NCBI RefSeq assembly: GCF_052118845.1
Contig: NZ_JBQKGJ010000009.1
Span: 39,003-103,002, forward strand
Length of the DNA stretch: 64,000 nucleotides
Source: Bilifractor sp002394235
GTDB taxonomy: Bacteria > Bacillota > Clostridia > Lachnospirales > Lachnospiraceae
Direction: 5' to 3'
Shown: piece after piece, positions 54,275-63,654 of the stretch
Layout of the letters: each line of letters begins with the position of its first letter
Position numbering within the stretch: the first letter of the stretch is position 1
The notes under the pieces: model-generated
What the model was told of the DNA's origin: nothing
The model's input: the letters and a program-made list of their open reading frames with translations, nothing else
Database searches by the model: none
Translations under genes and position numbers: made by a program

Positions 54275-55192
54275 TCAGCCCTTTACCGAACCGACCATGA
54301 TACCCGCATCAAAATATTTCTGGAAGAACGGATACATGACGATCAGCGGCAGCGACGAAATAATAATGGTTGCATATTTTAACAGTTCTCCAAGCTGTGC
54401 TCTTGCCGCGGTGCTCTGAATATCCGCGATCATTCCCGACTGCGGCTGATTCTGAATCAGGATCGCGCGAAGCACAAGCTGCAGCGGCTGCTTGGATGCC
54501 GTATTGATATAAATCATTGCGTCAAAATAGCTGTTCCACATGGCGACAAACTGCCAGAGAACCAGGACGGCAATCAGCGGCTTGCAGACCGGAAGAAGAA
54601 TCCGGAAGAAATACTGCACCTCATTGGCACCGTCCACAGCAGAGGCTTCTCTCAGCTCCTTCGGAATGCCCTGATAATAGGTTCTGGCAATGATCATGTT
54701 CCATACGGAAAACGCACCCGGAAGAATGACCGCCCAGATCGTGTCCAGAAGTCCGAGGTCGCTGATTACCAGGTAGGTAGGAATCAGTCCGCCTCCAAAG
54801 AACATCGTGATGACAAAGATCACGTTGAAGAATCCTCTTCCCTTCAGATCCTTCCGGGACATCGGGTATGCCGCAAGCATGGTGACCGCAACCGAGATCA
54901 CGGTGAACGCCACGGAATAGATGACCGCGTTCAGGAAACCGATCCAGATCTGCTTATTGGTCAGCACCCTCTGATACGCTGTCACCGTCCACTTCTTGAA
55001 GTTGAAGGTGATGCCCTGATTCTGAAGGGTCACCGGATCCATAAAGGACGCGATCACAATGTAGATCATCGGAACGATAATCGCAATTACAAAAATTGCA
55101 AGAAACAGTCTGCTTATAATGATAAAGGCTTTGTCAGATTTCCCGTATCTGGAAAACGGATGTTTTCTGACCGCTGCGTTGATTTCCGCCAT
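54275..55192 (-). CDS. carbohydrate ABC transporter permease (LplC type)
   Basis: About 305 residues, six membrane helices. EAA-loop-like sequence ELREASAVDGANEVQYFFRI and the C-terminal YATIIISSLPLIVMYPFFQK typical of MalG/LplC permeases. AGGAGGAAAAAGC precedes ATG 55192. It works with the LplB-type permease encoded next to it. Confidence 0.95.
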   Translation of the reverse strand: MAEINAAVRKHPFSRYGKSDKAFIIISRLFLAIFVIAIIVPMIYIVIASFMDPVTLQNQGITFNFKKWTVTAYQRVLTNKQIWIGFLNAVIYSVAFTVISVAVTMLAAYPMSRKDLKGRGFFNVIFVITMFFGGGLIPTYLVISDLGLLDTIWAVILPGAFSVWNMIIARTYYQGIPKELREASAVDGANEVQYFFRILLPVCKPLIAVLVLWQFVAMWNSYFDAMIYINTASKQPLQLVLRAILIQNQPQSGMIADIQSTAARAQLGELLKYATIIISSLPLIVMYPFFQKYFDAGIMVGSVKG

Positions 55193-55205
55193 TGCTTTTT
55201 CCTCC

Positions 55206-56120
55206 TCATATTCCCTGTCCGTCATTCATCTTCTCCACGATCTTATTGACCGCGATCAGAAGTATGACATTAATGATCGTATTAAACAGACCTACTGCTG
55301 TAGAGAAGCTGTAGTCTCCGTCGAGAAGTCCCTTCTTGTACACATAGGTTGCGATGATCTCCGCAGATTTCAGGTTCATATCCGTCTGCAGCGCATAAGC
55401 CTTCTCAAATCCGATGCTCATGATATTTCCTGCCTGAAGAATGAACTGAATCACAACCATATCCTTGATTGCCGGCCAGTCTACCACGCGAATCTGCTGC
55501 CAGATATTTGCTCCATCCAGAGCCGCTGCCTCACGCAGCTCCTGACTTGCGTTGGACAATGCCGCGGTGTACATGATGGAAGCCCATCCGGCTCCCTGCC
55601 ATATTCCGGAAATGATGTAGATCGGACGGAACGCCTCGGGTATTGTCATGAAATTGATGCTGGTGTGGAGCAGGCCGTTTACCGGTCCCGTTACAGAAAG
55701 AAGGATACGAACCATACCACAAAGTACGATGACCGACACGAAGTTCGGCATATACAGAACCGTCTGAATCTTCTTCCGGATACCCGTGCGTTTGATCTGA
55801 TTCAGGAATAACGCCAGGATGATCGGAATAGGGAATCCCCAGAGCAATCCGTATACACTCAGCTTCAGTGTATTTACCAGATAGCGGATGAAGTCCGGAG
55901 ACTCCAGGAATCTCTTGAAATACTTCATGCCCACCCACTGGCTTCCAAAGATTCCCTTGATCGGGTTGAAATTCTGAAACGCGATCAGTATGCCTCCCAT
56001 GGGCGCATACTTGAAAATCAGTGTAAGCAGAAACGCCGGTCCGAGAAAAATTACATAAAGCTGCCAGTGCTGCCTGAAATACAGGAGCCCTCTTCCTTTT
56101 TTTCTTGCTTTTTCCTCCAT
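55206..56120 (-). CDS. sugar ABC transporter permease (LplB type)
   Basis: About 304 residues, six membrane helices. EAA loop ELREAAALDGANIWQQIRVV; N-terminal FRQHWQLYVIFLGPAFLLTL. First gene of the transporter/GH32 operon. ATG 56120 lies 11 bases behind AGGAGG; other in-frame ATGs are too close to the ribosome site. It is 249 bp from a strong promoter. Confidence 0.95.
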   Translation of the reverse strand: MEEKARKKGRGLLYFRQHWQLYVIFLGPAFLLTLIFKYAPMGGILIAFQNFNPIKGIFGSQWVGMKYFKRFLESPDFIRYLVNTLKLSVYGLLWGFPIPIILALFLNQIKRTGIRKKIQTVLYMPNFVSVIVLCGMVRILLSVTGPVNGLLHTSINFMTIPEAFRPIYIISGIWQGAGWASIMYTAALSNASQELREAAALDGANIWQQIRVVDWPAIKDMVVIQFILQAGNIMSIGFEKAYALQTDMNLKSAEIIATYVYKKGLLDGDYSFSTAVGLFNTIINVILLIAVNKIVEKMNDGQGI

Positions 56121-56204
56121 GCTTCCATACCTCCTCATAAATCATTGCATGTCAGATGCTTTACTGATCTGTCACCCAGCTGTCTCGCCATATTGTTGTC
56201 CGGT

Positions 56205-56335
56205 TGCTCTGTTGACGGTTACTTTGTTGTCCGGTCACTCTGCTGTCCGGTTGCTCTGTCGACTGGTTGCTCTGTCGACCGGTTGCTCTGTCGACTGGTT
56301 GTTCTGTCGACTGGTTGTTCTGTTGCCCGGTCACT
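56205..56335. repeat. 16-bp tandem repeat, about 7-8 copies, in the transporter leader
   Basis: CTCTGTCGAC(T/C)GGTTG repeats at 56254, 56270, 56286 and 56302, with degraded units on both sides. It lies between the promoter at 56369-56397 and the permease start, so it is transcribed in the 5' leader. A reverse-strand open frame through it is Gln/Asn/Thr-rich and not considered real. Confidence 0.9.
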
Positions 56336-56368
56336 CTATATTGTTTTATCGCTCTGTCTTCGTTGTTC

Positions 56369-56397
56369 AATATAATTCCCTGGTGGTCATTTGTCAA
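56369..56397 (-). promoter_or_regulatory. strong promoter of the transporter/GH32 operon
   Basis: Reverse strand: TTGACA (56397-56392), 17-base spacer, TATATT (56374-56369). Confidence 0.7.
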
Positions 56398-56692
56398 TTG
56401 TAAAATGTGCATTTGCACTACTTTTACGCCCTAAAATGAGGTTTTTGTAAAACTTATACAAGAATGGGCAACCAAAACTGTGAACTTTTCCGAACGAATG
56501 TCTCAGGGCCCGGAAGGACGCACAAAATCAGGATACAGATCACAAAAATCAGGCTATATTCTCAGAATTGCCCGATATGTCAGGCTACCCGCCGGAGAAG
56601 TCCTTCCGTTTTTCAATGTAGAAAGTCAAGTGGTTCAAATCTTTTCTCCGACAATTTTAACAGGGCATTATGTAACATATAAATTTTTACAT

Positions 56693-56721
56693 TTGACAAA
56701 TTATAATAAGGGCATTATATT
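56693..56721 (+). promoter_or_regulatory. strong promoter of the LacI-YesL operon
   Basis: TTGACA (56693-56698), 17-base spacer, TATATT (56716-56721), 279 bp before the LacI start. The interval between the two divergent promoters, 56398-56692, contains nothing else recognised; a 92-codon plus-strand frame there is not convincing. Confidence 0.7.
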
Positions 56722-56783
56722 ATATTGTAGAAAGACGGCAACAGTGCACGTACTATAACAGAAACATTGAACGCAGCTGACAG

Positions 56784-56900
56784 AGAACACAGCTAAAAGA
56801 GAGCTTAACTAACAGAGAACATAATCAACTAAGAACATAATGAACAGAAAACGTAATCAACAAAGAACATAATGAACAGAGAGCTTAACTAACAGAGAAG
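56784..56900. repeat. imperfect tandem repeats in the LacI leader
   Basis: GAGCTTAACTAACAGAGAA at 56801 and 56881 (80 bp apart), and AACATAATGAACAGA recurring at 32-bp spacing between them. Purine-rich on the transcribed strand. Confidence 0.7.
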
Positions 56901-56999
56901 ATAACGATAGAAAGCCAGAAATCGGGAACAGCGCTGCAGATGAATTACCCCTCCCATTGACCGGAGGCTCAATAGACGAGTAAAAGAGGTTGATAATAT

Positions 57000-58085
57000 A
57001 TGGATAACAGAGTCACGATTCAGGACATTGCGGATTCACTTGGATTATCAAGGAATACCGTTTCAAAAGCAATCAATAACACCGGAGTCCTCGCGGACAG
57101 CACCCGTCAGAAGATTCTCGCACGGGCAATTGAAATGGGATATAAGCAGTTTTCCTACCTTGATCTCGACACGGTACAGAACAGTCTTACTCCACCCGCT
57201 CCCGCGAAAAATGAAATTGCGCTGATCACCACCTGGTTTTTAAACGGCTCTCACTTCTCCGCGATGATGCTCGATAAATTTCAGATGGAAATATCCAAGC
57301 GCGGATACTCCATGACTATGCATTTCGCCAGAGCAGAAGATATTGCAGCCCAGAGGCTGCCCGCCTCTCTGCGCCTTGAAAACTGCGCGGCAATTATATG
57401 TATTGAAGTCTTTGACCCATCCTACGCGAGATTTATCTGCCAGTCCGGTGTCCCGGTTCTTTTCGTAGACGCCCCTGCCGACCCCGGCGCAGATCCCCTT
57501 CCCGCCGACATTCTTACTATGAATAATGATGAAGGCATCTGTCAGTTCATTCACCTGATGAAGTCGCGCGGAATCCGTGACATAGGATTTGCGGGAGAAG
57601 CCATGCATTGCCGTTCTTTTTTCGAACGATTCATGGCATACCGCAACAGCATGTACCTGTGTTCCCTTCCGATCCATGAAGAATGGTGCATCACAGAGAA
57701 GCCGGATCCCGCCTCCGCTTCCGCGGGAATGAGTCCTGCGGAAGGTTACTTCTACAGCAAGCTGAAGGAATTCCGGAAAATACCGCGCGTTTTTATCTGC
57801 GCCAATGACTTTGTGGCAATTGATCTGATGCACGCGCTGAATCATCTGGATCTCAGCGTCCCGGAGGATGTCATGATCCTTGGCTTCGACGACTCCGCAG
57901 AGTCCCTTCTGGTGACGCCGAAGCTTTCGACCGTGCATATACACAGTCAGATCATGGGATTTTCCGCCACTGACCTGATTCTGTCCCGGATCCAGAACCC
58001 GGCACTGAATTACCGCACCTGTGCCTGCGAGACCAATCTGATACTCAGAGAATCAACAGAGGGAAGACAGGAGGATCACAAATGA
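57000..58085 (+). CDS. LacI-family transcriptional regulator
   Basis: 361 residues. HTH at the extreme N-terminus (VTIQDIADSLGLSRNTVSKA, then INNTGVLADSTRQKI), and an effector domain ending in the typical PEDVMILGFDDSAESLLVTP-like segment. Divergent from the LplABC/GH32 operon and co-transcribed with yesL, so probably its regulator. AAGAGGTTGATAATAT precedes the start. The effector domain is shorter and less conserved around residues 95-110 than in most LacI proteins. Confidence 0.92.
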   Translation: MDNRVTIQDIADSLGLSRNTVSKAINNTGVLADSTRQKILARAIEMGYKQFSYLDLDTVQNSLTPPAPAKNEIALITTWFLNGSHFSAMMLDKFQMEISKRGYSMTMHFARAEDIAAQRLPASLRLENCAAIICIEVFDPSYARFICQSGVPVLFVDAPADPGADPLPADILTMNNDEGICQFIHLMKSRGIRDIGFAGEAMHCRSFFERFMAYRNSMYLCSLPIHEEWCITEKPDPASASAGMSPAEGYFYSKLKEFRKIPRVFICANDFVAIDLMHALNHLDLSVPEDVMILGFDDSAESLLVTPKLSTVHIHSQIMGFSATDLILSRIQNPALNYRTCACETNLILRESTEGRQEDHK

Positions 58086-58795
58086 ATCATTTCATCAATC
58101 CATATAACCCGGTCATGAATTTTCTCGGCAAGCTGCTTGACTGCATACTTCTGAACCTGTTATGGATTCTGTGCAGTCTGCCGCTCTTCACGCTTGGAGC
58201 CTCTACCAGCGCGCTCTACTACTGCACGCTTAAGCTTGCTAACGACTCCGGAATCTCTCTGCTGCAGGATTTCTTTCACTCATTCCGCCAGAATTTTCGT
58301 GAGGGAACCAAATTGTCCTGTCTGATCATTCCGATTGCGATCGCGTTCTTCTTCTCCGGCCGTTTCTATCGCCAGCGCGCGATAAGCTCTCCTCTCTTCA
58401 TGATCGGCTTCGGTCTGTATATTGTATTTCTGATTGTGTTCGCGATTATCGTTCTGTACGCGTTTCCGCTCCTTTCGCGCTATGACAATTCCTGGAAGGG
58501 CACCCTGAAGAACGCGTTTATGATCGGAATCCGCTATCCCGTCTGCACGATCGTAATGGCTGCCATTCATTTTGCGATTTACTTTATCGCCATCCGTTAT
58601 TTTACACCGGTCATCTTTCTCGGCGAGGGCTTTGCCGCCTTTCTTTGTTCTTATCTTCTGAAACCGGTATTCCGAAAGCTCGAAAATCCGGAAGGGGCCC
58701 CAGACAGCGAAGATACAGAAAACGCCCCCGGAAACAGATCCGGGGACGCCGACCATACACATCAGGATAATATTTTTCACCGGGAGGAAAAATGA
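58082..58795 (+). CDS. DUF624 (YesL-like) membrane protein
   Basis: 237 residues, about five membrane helices. NPVMNFLGKLLDCILLNLLW and LPLFTLGASTSALYYCTLKL are the hallmark of the YesL family, usually found beside LplABC-type polysaccharide transporters. The start ATGA overlaps the LacI stop. The C-terminus is acidic (DSEDTENAPGNRSGDADHTH). Role unknown. Confidence 0.88.
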   Translation: MNHFINPYNPVMNFLGKLLDCILLNLLWILCSLPLFTLGASTSALYYCTLKLANDSGISLLQDFFHSFRQNFREGTKLSCLIIPIAIAFFFSGRFYRQRAISSPLFMIGFGLYIVFLIVFAIIVLYAFPLLSRYDNSWKGTLKNAFMIGIRYPVCTIVMAAIHFAIYFIAIRYFTPVIFLGEGFAAFLCSYLLKPVFRKLENPEGAPDSEDTENAPGNRSGDADHTHQDNIFHREEK

Positions 58796-59457
58796 AACTC
58801 AGAGAAACATTGCGCGGTATGGATCGCAGACAGAGAATCACTTACCTCTGGGATTATTACAAATGGTTTTTTATCCTCCTGATCATCGCGGGAGGAATTC
58901 TGATCTATTCACTTTCGTCAGCCCTTACCAGGAAGAAAATCGTGCTCTCCGTCGCGCTTGTGAATGTTCAGGCAGCCGACAGCATCCTCGACTCGCTCAC
59001 CGATCAGTTCCTGCAGATGGAACCGGAGGATTTTTCCGGCGGAACGGTAAAGTATGAACGTAATCTTCTGATCGCTGCCGATCCGGAGGACAGCACGCAG
59101 GACGGAGGCACAGGTTCCGTCACGGATAGCGAAGTGTCTTACACAGCTTCCGGCACGGATGGCGGAGCGTCTTACACAGCTTCCGGAACGGATGGCGGAG
59201 TATCTTATGAATACTCCTACGCATCCCAGATGAAGCTCCTGGCCATGATCACAGATAAAAAGCTGGATGTCGTCATCATGGATCAGCACACCCGTGATAT
59301 TTTTCAGCGCCAGGATTATATGTCTGCGTGCGTCTCACTGGAAGGCACTTCTCTGTACCGGAAGGCAGGCTTTTCCGCACCTGTATACGCCGGGATCATA
59401 AGAAATACGCAGCGGCCGGAATCAGCAGAAAAATATCTGGAAATGCTTCAGCAATAA
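58792..59457 (+). CDS. membrane-anchored hypothetical protein with an internal repeat
   Basis: 221 residues. One N-terminal membrane helix (WFFILLIIAGGILIYSLSSA), then an extracytoplasmic part. Residues of about 116-146 are two copies of SYTASGTDGG(A/V) encoded by a 36-bp-type repeat, then SYEYSYASQ. The end (FSAPVYAGIIRNTQRPESAE) resembles substrate-binding-protein-like C-termini seen next to yesL in Lachnospiraceae; that is a weak resemblance. The ATGA overlap with yesL shows translational coupling. Confidence 0.75.
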   Translation: MKLRETLRGMDRRQRITYLWDYYKWFFILLIIAGGILIYSLSSALTRKKIVLSVALVNVQAADSILDSLTDQFLQMEPEDFSGGTVKYERNLLIAADPEDSTQDGGTGSVTDSEVSYTASGTDGGASYTASGTDGGVSYEYSYASQMKLLAMITDKKLDVVIMDQHTRDIFQRQDYMSACVSLEGTSLYRKAGFSAPVYAGIIRNTQRPESAEKYLEMLQQ

Positions 59458-59460
59458 TGC

Positions 59461-60726
59461 CTATGCCCTGTTCTTACCCGAGGTAAAGTATCCGATCAGA
59501 TAGATAATCGCCGCCACCGCCATTCCGGTGATCGACGGAATACCCGCGGTGATGATATTTGCTCCCAGCGCTCCCGCGACAACACCGATGACGGAGAACC
59601 AGTTAACGGTCTGGAAATCCCGGAAATCATCGGTGTAGTTTTTTCTGTGCAGGAAATAGTCCAGAATCAGGATCACTCCGATCGGCGGAAGGGTGCAGTT
59701 CAGGATATTGAGCCAGTGCGTAAAATTCCAGTAGAGCCATACGGCGGTCACCGTTCCGATGACGCCGGAGATCAAAACCATCGGTTTTTTCTTCTGGCCG
59801 AAGATGTTCGCGAGGCCAAGGCCGGCGGAGTAAAGCGCATTGTCATTCGTTGTCCAGATATTCAGTCCAAGGACAAGAACAGCAAGATAAAACAGATTCA
59901 GGTTGATCATTACTTCGAAGATATCATTTCCTCCCACATAAATGGAAGAAACCGCGCCGAAGAAGAACATCAGTGAGTTCCCGATGAAGAAGGCGACAAC
60001 CGTAGTAACGACACCCTGCCGGGCATTTCTGGCGAACCTTGAGAAGTTCGGCGTAGCTGTTCCACCGGATACAAAGGATCCGATCACCATCCCCGCTCCT
60101 CCGATCACGGTGAGCGTACCGCTTGACTTTGCGAACTGGCTGATCAGAGTCCCGTCGCCTCTCTGAACCGCGAGAATCATAGCCACTGTTCCGAGAATTG
60201 CCACAAGCGGAACCGCGATATAGCTGACGATTGTCAGAGACTTTATTCCAAAATACGCCGAAGAAGTCATGCACGCCCCGGCCACGAGCACTAGAATCCA
60301 CTCCGCAAGTCCGCTCCCGCCGAGCAGCTCATTTGCCACCGGGATCGCAAACATCGCGACACCGACACCGAACCAGCCGATCTGGGTGAAGCTGATCATC
60401 GCGGATGGAAGATAACTTCCCTTCAGTCCGAAGGCACGGCGGCTCATCAGATCCAGACTCATTCCGGTCTTTGCACCGACATATCCCAGAAGGCCCGTAT
60501 ACACGGCAAGGATAGCACCTCCGAGAAACAGCGAACCGAGAAAGCCGTAAAAATCCAGTTCCTTTGCCATCTCCTGCCCGACCCACATGCTCGCCGAGAA
60601 AAAAGTAAAACCGAGCATAATCATGAACATTGTAATAAAGCTCTGTCTCCGATCAACCGGCACCGACTGCTCGGCATAGTCGATATCCACCGTAGTTTCC
60701 CGCTGCTTCTGATTCTTCCCTCTCAT
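59461..60726 (-). CDS. NCS1-family cytosine permease (CodB-like)
   Basis: About 421 residues, 12 membrane helices. MISFTQIGWFGVGVAMFAIP is the CodB-type substrate region; GLNIWTTNDNALYSAGLGLA and the N-terminal QSFITMFMIMLGFTFFSAS also fit. ATG 60726 behind GGGAGAGA was chosen. It converges with the gene ending at 59457, only 3 bp apart. It imports cytosine or a related base; the neighbouring phosphoribosyltransferase-like gene supports nucleobase salvage. Confidence 0.92.
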   Translation of the reverse strand: MRGKNQKQRETTVDIDYAEQSVPVDRRQSFITMFMIMLGFTFFSASMWVGQEMAKELDFYGFLGSLFLGGAILAVYTGLLGYVGAKTGMSLDLMSRRAFGLKGSYLPSAMISFTQIGWFGVGVAMFAIPVANELLGGSGLAEWILVLVAGACMTSSAYFGIKSLTIVSYIAVPLVAILGTVAMILAVQRGDGTLISQFAKSSGTLTVIGGAGMVIGSFVSGGTATPNFSRFARNARQGVVTTVVAFFIGNSLMFFFGAVSSIYVGGNDIFEVMINLNLFYLAVLVLGLNIWTTNDNALYSAGLGLANIFGQKKKPMVLISGVIGTVTAVWLYWNFTHWLNILNCTLPPIGVILILDYFLHRKNYTDDFRDFQTVNWFSVIGVVAGALGANIITAGIPSITGMAVAAIIYLIGYFTSGKNRA

Positions 60727-60919
60727 TCTCTCTCCCTCATGAACGCACAAATAGCATAAATCTCATAAACTCATAACTCATAAATAATATAAATAGCATT
60801 GATCAACGACAGATGCAGACCGATATGCCCTTCATCTGCATTGCGAAGTGCATTTCCCGGATGTACAGCAGACCTCCCGGTGCGCCGGTGCAATACCTTT
60901 AAATGATTTCCCGCAACGC

Positions 60920-62002
60920 CTACAGAATGTATTTTCTTAAGGAATCTGTAAAATCGCGGATTCTCTCATCTGCGATTTCTCTGAGATCTGTCCTCTTCAG
61001 GCTCTCTATATACCCCAGTTCCTGCTGGTAGAGCCAATGTGTCACGCTCGGATTCAGGTGCCCGTAGTGACAGTCCAGAACCCAGTCCTCATAAGTGATC
61101 GGTGTCCCGTGTCCCAGCTTCTCCTCAAGAAGATCCTTCATCTGAATCCGATCTGCCCGATCCCGAATATCTCTCCAGAAGCCGAGCACCTCGTCCACGT
61201 GCTCATGAATCTCGTAACGGCGGGCTCCTCCGTCGTAGATGATACATTTTTCAAAAAGAGGGTCCCGCATGGAAAGCGTCACCCTGCGGAATTCCGGCGA
61301 AATAATGCCGTCCTTCCAGTAGAAATCAACATCAGGGATATTGACTCCGGATACGCCTCTGTCCTGATAGGTGCTGAAGATTCCCTCGTAGAAGACGCAG
61401 TAGAACCCCTCGAACGCAGGCCAGAACTCCCGGAATTTCTCCGTGAGCCTTTCCAGAATTTCGACAGCCTTCGTTCCACCAATCGTAAAGATGATGATAT
61501 TTCGAAGCGCCGCGCCGCTCGCCCTGTAAAAATCCGTCACATATTCCAGGCACTGAATCAGCGTCTCCCCTGAAGCTATGATATCTCCGATCAGCAGTGT
61601 GCTGTCCGGCACCATGGTCAGCTTGGAATACTTGATCTTCAGGCCGGCAAGCTCTTCTTCATTGAAGACACGCTCACTCGACAAAAAGCTGATGTCATGA
61701 ATCCTCACATGTTCCCGATAGCATGCCTCTTCAAGCGGGTAATTCAAGGCTCCCCGCAGAATCGATAGTATATTCGCGCAGGAAACCTTCCCGTTTTCTT
61801 TGAAATAATACATCATCTGCGATGTGGCAGGGAGCATGCACCTGTATACCTCATAGCCGACAATCTCCGGCGTATTCATCAGCTTCCTGGTCTCCGACTC
61901 TGAGACAATGTAATAATGATTCAGGTAATCCTTTCCCTTCAGCTTATAGCAATCGACTCCCTGTTCCGAGAATTCCTTTTCGATATATAACCTGCTCTCC
62001 AC
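60920..62002 (-). CDS. phosphoribosyltransferase-like protein of unknown specificity
   Basis: 360 residues, soluble. The segment STLLIGDIIASGETLIQCLE (135-154) resembles the PRPP-binding loop of type I phosphoribosyltransferases (usually DDxxxTGxT; here GDIIASGET with one acidic residue changed), and VSCANILSILRGALNYPLEE (73-92) matches the early strand-loop (ilrGgl). The C-terminal ~150 residues are not recognised (YHGHLNPSVTHWLYQQELGY-like). The start is GTG 62002 behind GGGGGAAT. It lies 193 bp upstream of the cytosine permease on the same strand; a salvage enzyme is likely but the base is unknown. Confidence 0.7.
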   Translation of the reverse strand: MESRLYIEKEFSEQGVDCYKLKGKDYLNHYYIVSESETRKLMNTPEIVGYEVYRCMLPATSQMMYYFKENGKVSCANILSILRGALNYPLEEACYREHVRIHDISFLSSERVFNEEELAGLKIKYSKLTMVPDSTLLIGDIIASGETLIQCLEYVTDFYRASGAALRNIIIFTIGGTKAVEILERLTEKFREFWPAFEGFYCVFYEGIFSTYQDRGVSGVNIPDVDFYWKDGIISPEFRRVTLSMRDPLFEKCIIYDGGARRYEIHEHVDEVLGFWRDIRDRADRIQMKDLLEEKLGHGTPITYEDWVLDCHYGHLNPSVTHWLYQQELGYIESLKRTDLREIADERIRDFTDSLRKYIL

Positions 62003-62035
62003 GATAACAATTCCCCCTCAATCACTTTCCGTACG

Positions 62036-62115
62036 CAACGGTTTATGTGCAACTCGCGGTAAGCATCTCTCCTCATCCAACGGTTTGTATGCAGCTCGCG
62101 GTAAGCACCTCTCCG
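62036..62115. repeat. 42-bp direct repeat, 2 copies, upstream of the PRTase-like gene
   Basis: CAACGGTTT(A/G)TGTGCA(A/G)CTCG with CGGTAAGCA(T/C)CTCTC at 62036 and 62078. Confidence 0.8.
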
Positions 62116-62340
62116 TACACATCTCTCTGTATCATCTGCTTCATCCAGACAAAAACCGGACAAATTCTTTTCAATACTACCACAGAACAGACCGGAATTC
62201 ATCAACTTTAAAAAAATAAAACAGAATCGCAAAAACAAAATCGCCCACACGCAAATCCCCGGTGAATTCTCCTATGTCTGTTGACCAGAACTTGAACGCT
62301 GTCCGGATTTCGCCTGATCCCCTCCGGAACGAACAATTCA

Positions 62341-62487
62341 TTTCAAATTTCCATTTTTTATGCTATAGTTGTATAAGTCGGGCAAGAAGGTTGCCCGGGT
62401 CTGCGCAGTGCAATCCAGCCTGCAATTCCGACTGTATTTCAGCCTGCATTACGGATCGCGTTTCAGACTGCACTTTATTTTGCAATT
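62341..62487 (+). promoter_or_regulatory. candidate promoter and leader of trpS
   Basis: Weak -35 TTTCAA (62341), 17-base spacer, -10 TATAGT (62364-62369). The leader has a GGGCAA/TTGCCC hairpin (62380-62396) and three imperfect 24-bp repeats starting CAGCCTGCA/CAGACTGCA at 62416, 62440 and 62464. No T-box consensus was found. The rest of the gap 62003-62520 is AT-rich with no further feature. Confidence 0.45.
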
Positions 62488-62520
62488 TAAATTTTTTCTG
62501 ATAAATATATGGGAGGAAGT

Positions 62521-63654
62521 ATGGAAGCAAAAGACTGTAAAAGGAAAGTAATTCTGACCGGAGATCGCCCGACAGGCCGTCTTCATCTCGGTCATTACGT
62601 GGGGTCACTGAAGAGAAGGGTACAACTGCAGAACTCCGGGAAGTTTGATGAAATTAATATTCTGATTGCCGATGATCAGGCACTCACCGACAACTGGAAC
62701 AACCCACAGAAGATCCGCGACAACATCATTGAGGTTGCTCTGGACTATCTGTCCGTCGGCATTGATCCCGAAAAATCCACCATCTGCATTCAGTCCGGTA
62801 TCCCGGCTCTCCATGCGCTGACTTTCTACTACATGAATCTTGTAACCACCCAGAGACTGAGCCGCAATCCCACGGTAAAGAACGAAATGACCCTGAGAGG
62901 CTTCTCCAGTTCCGAAGGCGTAAACAACAATGAGGCGGGACTTCCCGCCGGCTTCTTCACCTATCCTGTATCTCAGGCTGCGGACATCACTGCCTTCAAG
63001 GCAACCACTGTTCCTGCCGGAGAAGACCAGGAGCCGATGCTGGAGCAGACACGCGAGATTGTCCGCAAGTTCAATACGACATATAGCCGGGATGTTCTGG
63101 TGGAGCCTGACATTCTTCTGCCGGAAAATGAAACCCAGAGACGGCTTCCCGGTACCGACGGCACCGCCAAAATGTCGAAATCGCTCGGTAACTGCATCTA
63201 TCTGTCTGATGATCCGAAGACGGTCAAGACAAAGGTCATGGGGATGTATACCGACCCGCAGCACCTGAACATCGCCGATCCCGGACATGTAGAGGGCAAC
63301 GCTGTGTTTACCTATCTGGACGCATTCTGCACAGATGAGCAGTTTGCCGAATACCTTCCGGAGTACGCAAATCTGGAAGAGATGAAAGATCATTACAGAA
63401 GAGGCGGCCTCGGTGACGTGAAATGCAAGAAGTTCCTGATCAAGGTACTGGAAGAAATGCTCACACCGATCCGCGCGGAAAGAGCCAAATGGGCAGCCGA
63501 TATTCCCGAGGTGTACAATATACTCCGGAAAGGAACGGAGCATGCCGCGGAAGAGACAAACCGGACACTCGAAGAGGTTCGCGACGCGATGCGGATCAAT
63601 TATTTTGATGATGATGCCATAATCGGTGACTGGGAATCCTGGATCAATCACTGA
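62521..63654 (+). CDS. trpS: tryptophanyl-tRNA synthetase
   Basis: 377 residues. HIGH-type motif GRLHLGHYVGSL, ATP/Trp pocket DNWNNPQKIRDNI and ADITAFKATTVPAGEDQEPM, KMSKS motif AKMSKSLGNCIYLS. It charges tRNA-Trp. ATG 62521 behind GGGAGGAAGT was chosen; an upstream ATG overlaps the ribosome site. The last codons and the stop lie inside a 39-bp tandem repeat. Confidence 0.98.
   Translation: MEAKDCKRKVILTGDRPTGRLHLGHYVGSLKRRVQLQNSGKFDEINILIADDQALTDNWNNPQKIRDNIIEVALDYLSVGIDPEKSTICIQSGIPALHALTFYYMNLVTTQRLSRNPTVKNEMTLRGFSSSEGVNNNEAGLPAGFFTYPVSQAADITAFKATTVPAGEDQEPMLEQTREIVRKFNTTYSRDVLVEPDILLPENETQRRLPGTDGTAKMSKSLGNCIYLSDDPKTVKTKVMGMYTDPQHLNIADPGHVEGNAVFTYLDAFCTDEQFAEYLPEYANLEEMKDHYRRGGLGDVKCKKFLIKVLEEMLTPIRAERAKWAADIPEVYNILRKGTEHAAEETNRTLEEVRDAMRINYFDDDAIIGDWESWINH

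Noticed and set aside
56161..56418. Gln/Asn-rich reverse frame over the 16-bp array
   Set aside because: The frame exists only because the repeat has no stop; 16 is not a multiple of 3 and the start precedes the promoter.
56480..56758. 92-codon plus-strand frame between the divergent promoters
   Set aside because: It runs through the TTGACA/TATATT promoter and shows no recognised pattern.
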